Positions 34,487-39,556 of a stretch of DNA of 39,556 bases are shown here, piece after piece. The stretch spans positions 1 through 39,556 of the forward strand of contig CAIKXA010000033.1 of the NCBI GenBank assembly GCA_903831295.1. Reading direction: 5' to 3'. The notes under the pieces were generated by a model. It ran no database searches. It saw only the letters and a list, made by a program, of their open reading frames with translations, and had not been told where the DNA came from. A program made the position numbers and the translations under genes. The stretch's first letter is position 1. Each line of letters begins with the position of its first letter. This stretch comes from an uncultured bacterium (lineage in GTDB: Bacteria; Planctomycetota; Phycisphaerae; Phycisphaerales; SM1A02).

Positions 34487-36247
34487 TTAACGCACACCTG
34501 TAACGCTGCCTGGTCCAGCACCAGATGCATAAATTAAATTTGCACTGCTGCACAACAAATCGGATCGTGTTTCAATGCGCAGCGATCGCGCTTGAAATAA
34601 ATCGTGCTCCGCGTCAAGCAATTCCGGCAATGTGCTTAAGCCAAGTTCATACGCGCGCTTGACCGCGTTAAACGTGTCAAGAGCGGAAACCAACAGTGCC
34701 TTGGCCGCGTCGTACTGCGCGCGGTCGCTTTGCAATGTGTAATACGCGCGCCACACTTCGTCGGCGGCATTCAGGCGCGACTGCGCAAGACGCGCCGCGG
34801 ACGCAGCGCGATTGGCGCCGGCTTCAAACAGCGCCGCGTCGCGCGCGCCGTTGTCATAGAGCAACCACTTGCCGCCCAGAAAAATTTGACCATCAAAGCC
34901 CCATCCATTGCCTTGAATTTTAAAGCCCGTGACTTCATAGTTGTACAAGCTATAACCAGCGGTTCCGCGCGTGACCACCTCTGGCAAAAATTCCGCTTGG
35001 GCGCGGCGCACATCAGCTTCACGCGCGCGCAAATCCAGCACCGCGGATGCAAGATCGGGGCGACTTGCCAACGCCTGATCAATGATGCCGTCAATTCCCA
35101 TGGTCAACATGGGCGGCAAATCACTTTCCGCAGCCATGTCAATTGGAATAGCGACCGTTGCGGGAAATCCAGTGCGCGTGCGCAGATCGCCTTCGGCAAC
35201 AAACACATCGGCGCGGCGCTTTTCTAGTTTGTACAACGTTTGCGCAAAGGCTTGGCGCGCGATCAATGTGTCGGGGCGCGTGGCAAGACCAAGTTTCAAT
35301 TTCGCCTCGGTGGCTTTCAACACGCTGCGCGCGGCTACAACATCTTGCTCCGCCGCGGTGCGCAAACCAAGCGCGGACTCCAATTTAAAATACGCGCTCT
35401 GTACTTCAAACACCACGCGCTGAATGGTGCGATCGTGCGACATGTTTGCGGCGGCAAGTTCGGCGCGCGCGCGGTCGGTGTCGGCGTCGCGGCGGCCAAA
35501 GTCTAGGAGTAACCATGATGCATACACCTGCGGCGTGAAACGAAACTCGCGGTCGGGCGGCGCGTTGCTGCCGTAACCAAACGCCATACCAGGCTCTTCA
35601 AAATATTCGCCGCCCGCTTCAACGCCAATGTTGGGGCCGTATGCCGCAAGCGCTTTTTGCTCACGCGCCGCGGCGGCGCGGGCACGCTGCCACGATTCAC
35701 GCGTGGCCGGATTGGCTTCAAGCGCGGTGGCCGCAAGTTCCGCAAGGCCCCACACACGTTCAACACCAAATCCCGCTTGTTCCGTAAGACCTACATCGGT
35801 GCCTGCAGATGAATTTTTTTGCTGCTCAGAAACTTGATCCGCACCGCTCTTGTCAACCACAAGAAGATTGGTGTCGTCAACAGTTGAAGTTGCCGAAGGA
35901 AGTGACGCGTTTGAAACAATTGGTTGAATTGCCGGGACTGAATTATTTTTCTGCGCCGACATTGCCGCTTGCTGTTGCACCGCTCGCTCAATGCCGCGCT
36001 CTATGGCTTTGGCTTGCTCTTGATCAGATTGCTTGCCAAGTTTGCTTAAGCGAGCAACCATTGAATTTGAAGAATCGGCTGCGGGCTGCGCGTTTGATGT
36101 GGAGCCTGGACCTTGCGCAACCTGCGTATCAATTTTTTTCTCTATGCCGGCAAGTTCGTCCTCCCACAAATTAGATTTGGGACTGCACGAACAAATAAAA
36201 CCCACCGAAAGAAGTATGAAAGAGAATTTGCCAAGTTGCGCTTGCAC
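34487..36247 (-). CDS. Outer-membrane efflux lipoprotein, TolC family
   Basis: The product has two OEP repeats typical of TolC-like channels: helical segments such as ELAATALEANPATRESWQRA, then LLDFGRRDADTDRARAELAA and TRGTAGYSLYN in the second. The preferred GTG start at 36247 gives 586 residues with a lipoprotein signal (FSFILLSVGFICSC). A TTG at 36286 is also in frame. About 150 residues of Gln/Ser-rich low-complexity sequence separate the signal from the channel part, longer than usual. It is convergent with the HlyD gene, so it is regulated separately, but probably completes the tripartite pump. Confidence 0.9.
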   Translation of the reverse strand: MQAQLGKFSFILLSVGFICSCSPKSNLWEDELAGIEKKIDTQVAQGPGSTSNAQPAADSSNSMVARLSKLGKQSDQEQAKAIERGIERAVQQQAAMSAQKNNSVPAIQPIVSNASLPSATSTVDDTNLLVVDKSGADQVSEQQKNSSAGTDVGLTEQAGFGVERVWGLAELAATALEANPATRESWQRARAAAAREQKALAAYGPNIGVEAGGEYFEEPGMAFGYGSNAPPDREFRFTPQVYASWLLLDFGRRDADTDRARAELAAANMSHDRTIQRVVFEVQSAYFKLESALGLRTAAEQDVVAARSVLKATEAKLKLGLATRPDTLIARQAFAQTLYKLEKRRADVFVAEGDLRTRTGFPATVAIPIDMAAESDLPPMLTMGIDGIIDQALASRPDLASAVLDLRAREADVRRAQAEFLPEVVTRGTAGYSLYNYEVTGFKIQGNGWGFDGQIFLGGKWLLYDNGARDAALFEAGANRAASAARLAQSRLNAADEVWRAYYTLQSDRAQYDAAKALLVSALDTFNAVKRAYELGLSTLPELLDAEHDLFQARSLRIETRSDLLCSSANLIYASGAGPGSVTGVR

Positions 36248-36312
36248 AAGATAATCGTAACGGCGCACACGAACGTAGGCAAACAAGCCACGACTGGTTC
36301 CGCCCGATTATT

Positions 36313-36975
36313 TTAAACTGAGTCGCGCGAAACCTTTCCCGCAGCGCGCCAGGCTTTGAACCACTGGAGAATAATGGGCAAAACACTCACAAAAATTATG
36401 ACGAGGATGACCTTGGAAAAATTATTTTTGATCAGCGGAATGTTTCCAAACAGCGCGCCCGCTCCAACAAATCCAACTACCCATAACGTGGCGCCCGTGA
36501 TGTTGTAGGCGATAAAGCGCGGGTAACTCATTGTGCCAACGCCCGCCACGAATGGCGCAAAGGTGCGAACGATCGGCACAAATTGCGCATAAATAATCGC
36601 CTTGCCGCCATGCTTTTCAAAGAACGCTTGAGTCTTTTCCAAGTGCGCCTTTTTTAGAAACCTAAACTTGCCACTGAACGCGGGCGGACCAATGTACTTG
36701 CCAATGTGGTAGTTCAGCGTATTGCCAAGAATTGCCGCCGTAAAAAGAATGGCCATAATCAGTGGCACGCTCAGTCCACCTTGCGCCGCAAGCGCACCAG
36801 CCGCAAACATGAGTGAGTCGCCAGGCAAAAACGGCGTGACCACAAACCCAGTTTCCGCAAACACAATCGCAAACAAAATGGCATAAGTCCACACCCCGTA
36901 GCGTGCACTTAATTCGCGCAGCAACACATCAAGTTCCGTAAACAATCGCAAAAATTCATGCCAAAGCTCAAGCAT
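36313..36975 (-). CDS. DedA family membrane protein
   Basis: This 220-residue protein has the DedA/SNARE-associated signature: FAETGFVVTPFLPGDSLMFA, LGNTLNYHIGKYIG, the basic FLKKAHLEKTQAFFEKHGG, and FVPIVRTFAPFVAGVGTM. DedA proteins take part in membrane lipid homeostasis and scramblase-like transport and affect envelope stress resistance. ATG at 36975 (MLELWHEFLRL) is preferred over an in-frame TTG at 36990. It is followed by the efflux lipoprotein gene with a ~65-base gap on the same strand. Confidence 0.94.
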   Translation of the reverse strand: MLELWHEFLRLFTELDVLLRELSARYGVWTYAILFAIVFAETGFVVTPFLPGDSLMFAAGALAAQGGLSVPLIMAILFTAAILGNTLNYHIGKYIGPPAFSGKFRFLKKAHLEKTQAFFEKHGGKAIIYAQFVPIVRTFAPFVAGVGTMSYPRFIAYNITGATLWVVGFVGAGALFGNIPLIKNNFSKVILVIIFVSVLPIILQWFKAWRAAGKVSRDSV

Positions 36976-37010
36976 ATTGCACCAATTCAATTGTGTTATT
37001 GATAATCACA

Positions 37011-37164
37011 AAGCGAGTTTAGCAACCACACCAGTCCCGCAAATTCCCGCGTCGCAGAAGTGGTGGCACCACAACCAAGTTCAACACCCACCCGAGCCAC
37101 GCAAACTCCCGCGTCGCAGAAAGGGTGGCACCACAAGCGAGTTTAGCACCCGCGCAAGCCCCGC
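37011..37164. repeat. 62-bp tandem repeat, two and a half copies
   Basis: Units at 37011-37072 and 37073-37134 are both 62 bases and align without gaps. A third starts at 37135 (AAGCGAGTTTAGCA, as in unit 1) and diverges after 30 bases. The best conserved part is CCCGCGTCGCAGAA followed by GGTGGCACCAC. No open frame or CRISPR-like spacing is present. The repeat lies between dedA and the agmatinase gene. Confidence 0.85.
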
Positions 37165-37209
37165 TTGCGTGGGGTGCGTTGTCTGAGCGACTGGTGCCAC
37201 CCTTTCTGC
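37116..37209. repeat. 94-nt nested inverted repeat (long hairpin)
   Basis: The outer arms GCAGAAAGGGTGGCACCA (37116-37133) and TGGTGCCACCCTTTCTGC (37192-37209) are perfectly complementary over 18 bases. Centred inside, 37146-37158 pairs with 37164-37177 in a 13-bp stem with one G bulge and one G-U pair, around the loop CCCCG. An asymmetric internal loop of 12 and 14 bases separates the two stems. The outer left arm is part of the second 62-bp unit. No T-tract follows on either strand, so it is not a standard terminator. Confidence 0.85.
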
Positions 37210-37223
37210 AAAGCGTTCACTTC

Positions 37224-37257
37224 CTTACTTGCTTACTTACTTGCGTGCTTGCTTGCT
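37224..37257. repeat. CTTA/CTTG tetranucleotide repeat
   Basis: About eight imperfect tetranucleotide units of CTTA or CTTG run between the long hairpin and the 3' end of the agmatinase gene. It is a simple-sequence tract outside any gene. Confidence 0.7.
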
Positions 37258-37295
37258 CACGAGCGATGCATCGCCCGCGCACCCAGCGCAAACTT

Positions 37296-38420
37296 TCACA
37301 TTCGATTATTAGAGAGCGCCATAAAATTACACATGCGCAACAACATGCGCGCCCCAACATTCGCGTCCCACTCATCATTGTCACCCGGAGCCACTTCATT
37401 CAAATCCAAAGCGATAATTTTCTTGCCCGATTTCACCACGCTCTGCATCAGATACGCCGCCTGCTCAAATTCCAATCCACCCGCAACTGGAGTTCCAGTA
37501 TTGGGACAAAGCTTTCGATCCAAACCATCAATGTCAAAACTGATATAAACATTTTCAGGAAGCTGGGCGACAATGTGCTCCACTTGCTGCGCCCATGTTT
37601 TTCCGTTGTATTGCTCGTGCTTCAAATCACGGTCAAAATAAGTGGCCACGCGGCCTTTCTGTTCGCGCATCACGTTCACTTCTTCTTCGCAATAATCGCG
37701 AATACCAACTTGAACAAGCTTGCTAACTTGCGAAATCCCAAGCGCGTTATGCATGATGGAAGCGTGCGAATACGAAAATCCCTCGTACGCGTTTCGCAAA
37801 TCAGCGTGTGCGTCAATTTGCAAAATGCCAAACGAGGAATATTTTTCTGCAAGCGCTTGCATCAATCCAAATGGAGTGCTGTGATCGCCGCCAAGCAAAG
37901 CCACCATTTTCCCTTGGTTCATCCAATGCAGGCAACGCTGTTTCACCCAAGCGTTCAGCCACAAGGATCCTTCATTGACCACGTTCCTGATTTGATCAGT
38001 GGAATGATCCCCCACCTTCCACAATTCGGAACGAATCCACTTGACGGCGTTTCTGATTTTGTTTTTGGATTGATCTTGATAAATATCCACGCCTTGTGTA
38101 AACGCATCGATATACACCTTGGCTTTTTCGCGAAGCATTTTATTTTTGGCAACCACTTCAGCGGAAATATCCTCCATGGCGATTCCAATTTTCCAAGCGT
38201 CTTGTATGGACGGATCAAATAAATCCACTTGAAACGAGGCGTTCAAAATGGCGGCTGGCGCATTGGAGGTTCCATCGCTGTAAGAAACAGTGACATCCCA
38301 CGGCACGGGAACAATGACGATTTCAGATTCCTCGCACGTGAAAGGCAGCCCGAAAATATTGCTGTCAGGATCGCCCGGATTGTTCGGGTTGAAGTTGGAT
38401 ATTTTTTCTGCCTTGCTCAT
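37296..38420 (-). CDS. Agmatinase-family ureohydrolase
   Basis: This 374-residue member of the arginase/agmatinase superfamily has the manganese-site motifs LLGGDHSTPFG, LQIDAHADLRNAYEG and ISFDIDGLD. The family hydrolyses a guanidino group to give urea plus an amine, e.g. agmatine to putrescine. It is longer than classical agmatinase (about 300 residues): an extra helical region of ~80 residues (MLREKAKVYIDAF to NEGSLWLNAWVKQ) lies before the first motif, as in a subset of bacterial 'agmatinase family' proteins. The substrate is not certain. The gene looks poorer in GCGC than its neighbours. It is divergent from the YtcA gene at 38623. Confidence 0.9.
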   Translation of the reverse strand: MSKAEKISNFNPNNPGDPDSNIFGLPFTCEESEIVIVPVPWDVTVSYSDGTSNAPAAILNASFQVDLFDPSIQDAWKIGIAMEDISAEVVAKNKMLREKAKVYIDAFTQGVDIYQDQSKNKIRNAVKWIRSELWKVGDHSTDQIRNVVNEGSLWLNAWVKQRCLHWMNQGKMVALLGGDHSTPFGLMQALAEKYSSFGILQIDAHADLRNAYEGFSYSHASIMHNALGISQVSKLVQVGIRDYCEEEVNVMREQKGRVATYFDRDLKHEQYNGKTWAQQVEHIVAQLPENVYISFDIDGLDRKLCPNTGTPVAGGLEFEQAAYLMQSVVKSGKKIIALDLNEVAPGDNDEWDANVGARMLLRMCNFMALSNNRM

Positions 38421-38622
38421 GTTTCAATTTCACCGCCACAAAAGTGCCTGCCTAAAAGATGAATTGTCATTTACATTTCAAATGTCTCGGGCATGCGCCC
38501 AATAAATCCGCCGCGCAACGCTGTTTCCGTGGGGCAAGTGTATCGAAATGTGGCTGAAATCATTCGTGCTCACGCTGCGCCACGGCGTTTCTTGCTCGCT
38601 GAATCATGTGTAATCTTTATCA
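38421..38622. promoter_or_regulatory. Divergent spacer between agmatinase and second YtcA gene
   Basis: These 202 bases separate two divergent genes and must contain both promoters. A short frame runs through in the plus direction but has no recognisable features. No clear boxes or palindromes were found. Confidence 0.35.
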
Positions 38623-38952
38623 ATGATCTGCCGCGTGTCTTGCTTCAAATACTCAGCAAAAGCTTTCCAAAAAGTTTCGCAAACAACTTCTTGGAAAAAC
38701 GCCGCGCGCTCAGCCGCGTTACTGCTGGGCATTCCCCTTCTTAGCGCGTGCGACCCAATTTTTTCCATTGACGGCGCGTTCTTTCCCGCATGGTTGCTGT
38801 GCATGGTGGGTGGCGGTTTCATGTTGGGGGCCATTCGATGGGCGGTGTACCGAATGGGACTTGAACCATTTGTTGGCCCCAAAGTGTTCGTGTATTTCTG
38901 CGTGTACCTCACATGCACGCTTGGGTTGTGGCTGGGGTTCTTTCACCGATGA
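38623..38952 (+). CDS. YtcA-like small membrane lipoprotein, second copy
   Basis: The 109-residue product has a long basic n-region, a hydrophobic signal with lipobox LLSAC, then FSIDGAFFPAWLLCMVGGGF and two membrane helices. It aligns with the protein at 32832 through the pattern C-x-P-x(2,4)-DGA-x-x-PAW and the spacing of the helices. The next gene begins inside its stop codon (ATGA), as expected for an efflux cassette. ATG at 38623 is the only good start; the actual start could be slightly different. Confidence 0.78.
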   Translation: MICRVSCFKYSAKAFQKVSQTTSWKNAARSAALLLGIPLLSACDPIFSIDGAFFPAWLLCMVGGGFMLGAIRWAVYRMGLEPFVGPKVFVYFCVYLTCTLGLWLGFFHR

Positions 38953-39556
38953 CAAACGCGCCGACCAATCCGACGCCCGTTGCGACAGATGCGGCGGCGA
39001 CTGCTACGAGCGCAACGACGCCCGCCACCACGGCGCCAAAGTCGCAGCGCAAATCCATGCCGGTTGCGCCACCGCCGCCGAGCCACAAAAAAATTCTTGG
39101 CCGCATCTTTGGAATTTCCATGGTGGTGGCCGCGCTTCTACTTTCATTTCTCACCTGGTGGGAACTGGACATTCGTCCGCGCACCGATGACGCCTACTTG
39201 CGCGCCAACATTGTGGGCATTGCCGCAAATGTGTCGGGCTACATCACCGAGTTGAACGTGGTGGACAATCAAAAAGTAAATGTGGGCGACCTACTCTTTC
39301 GCGTTGATGTTCGCCCCTATCAAGCCGAACTTGATCTTGCGATCGCCAGCCTTGGACTTGTGGATTTGGAAATCATCGCGCTGAAAGACGCCATTGTGCA
39401 ACGCGACGCCGACATTGTGAGCGCGGAAGCCAAGGCCCTGTACGACGTGCAATTTCTGGCGCGCATGGAGCCACTGTTGCCGCGGCAATTTGTAACGCCT
39501 GATCAAATCGACGCGGCCAAAAGAAATGTGCGCGCATCGGATGCGATGGTGCAACA
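38949..39556 (+). CDS. HlyD/EmrA-type membrane fusion protein, second copy (cut by window edge)
   Basis: The frame opens at ATG 38949, overlapping the YtcA stop by four bases, and runs to the window end (about 202 residues). It has a Thr/Ala/Pro-rich cytoplasmic N-terminus, a membrane helix (ISMVVAALLLSFLTWW), then RPRTDDAYLRANIVGIAANV and VNVGDLLFRVDVRPYQAE, close to the equivalent parts of the protein at 33115, and the start of the coiled-coil hairpin. It is a paralogous adaptor. Its pump is expected just beyond the window. Confidence 0.92.
   Translation, partial: MTNAPTNPTPVATDAAATATSATTPATTAPKSQRKSMPVAPPPPSHKKILGRIFGISMVVAALLLSFLTWWELDIRPRTDDAYLRANIVGIAANVSGYITELNVVDNQKVNVGDLLFRVDVRPYQAELDLAIASLGLVDLEIIALKDAIVQRDADIVSAEAKALYDVQFLARMEPLLPRQFVTPDQIDAAKRNVRASDAMVQ

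Noticed and set aside
37011-37134. CRISPR array
   Set aside because: The units are directly adjacent 62-bp repeats without variable spacers, and there are no cas genes.

Overview
This window looks like a chromosomal segment from a planctomycete, most likely of the Phycisphaerae. That is an inference. It rests on a PEP-CTERM-type C-terminal sorting tail, on two secreted proteins ending in dockerin-like repeats of the NGDxxVNAEDLGxxLGxFG kind, on an oversized type I signal peptidase, on a SUMF1-type protein, and on moderate-to-high GC with many GCGC-rich codons and weak or absent Shine-Dalgarno sequences at most starts. No rRNA, tRNA, CRISPR array, transposase or phage gene was seen.

Layout, left to right. 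1-3,641: a truncated NodU/CmcH-type carbamoyltransferase, a PEP-CTERM protein with its own terminator, and a TauE/SafE anion permease. 3,638-8,105: a sulfate-assimilation locus, with cysQ coupled to the permease on the minus strand and, divergently, an extended CysD and a fused CysN-CysC. 8,136-8,969: an MlaF-like ABC ATPase. 9,125-12,307: a large secreted serine peptidase with P-domain and dockerin-like tail. 12,498-17,740 (minus): a housekeeping run of EVE protein, PGPGW membrane protein, LepB, PSP1/RicT-like protein and Der GTPase. 17,778-21,512 (minus): a compact four-gene unit of secreted YHYH protein, ECF sigma factor, membrane anti-sigma-like protein and SUMF1 protein. 21,947-25,122: MFS transporter, SMUG1-like uracil-DNA glycosylase, Cdd1-like helix-hairpin-helix protein and nicotinamidase. 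25,222-30,283 (plus): a UrtA-like binding protein coupled by ATGA overlap to a WspA-like chemoreceptor, then a class IV aminotransferase coupled by ATGA overlap to a sulfotransferase-like protein. 30,391-36,975: a FUSC/YtcA/HlyD efflux cassette facing an outer-membrane efflux lipoprotein and a DedA protein. 36,976-39,556: a repeat-rich spacer with a long hairpin, an agmatinase-family ureohydrolase, and the beginning of a second YtcA/HlyD cassette.

How the genes work together. The sulfur genes make a module: CysD and CysNC make APS and PAPS, CysQ removes PAP, and the TSUP permease probably moves a sulfur oxyanion. The ECF sigma/anti-sigma pair sits between a secreted and a membrane-targeted protein and may control envelope or secreted functions. 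The binding-protein/chemoreceptor pair looks like a complete sensory input without transport genes. The efflux genes form a tripartite pump for small aromatic or acidic compounds, present as two related cassettes.

Most unusual items: the 230-residue unrecognised extension on CysD; the UrtA/WspA-like sensory pair; a class IV aminotransferase lacking the expected PLP lysine, paired with a sulfotransferase-like gene; and a 94-nt nested hairpin built from a 62-bp tandem repeat next to the agmatinase gene.
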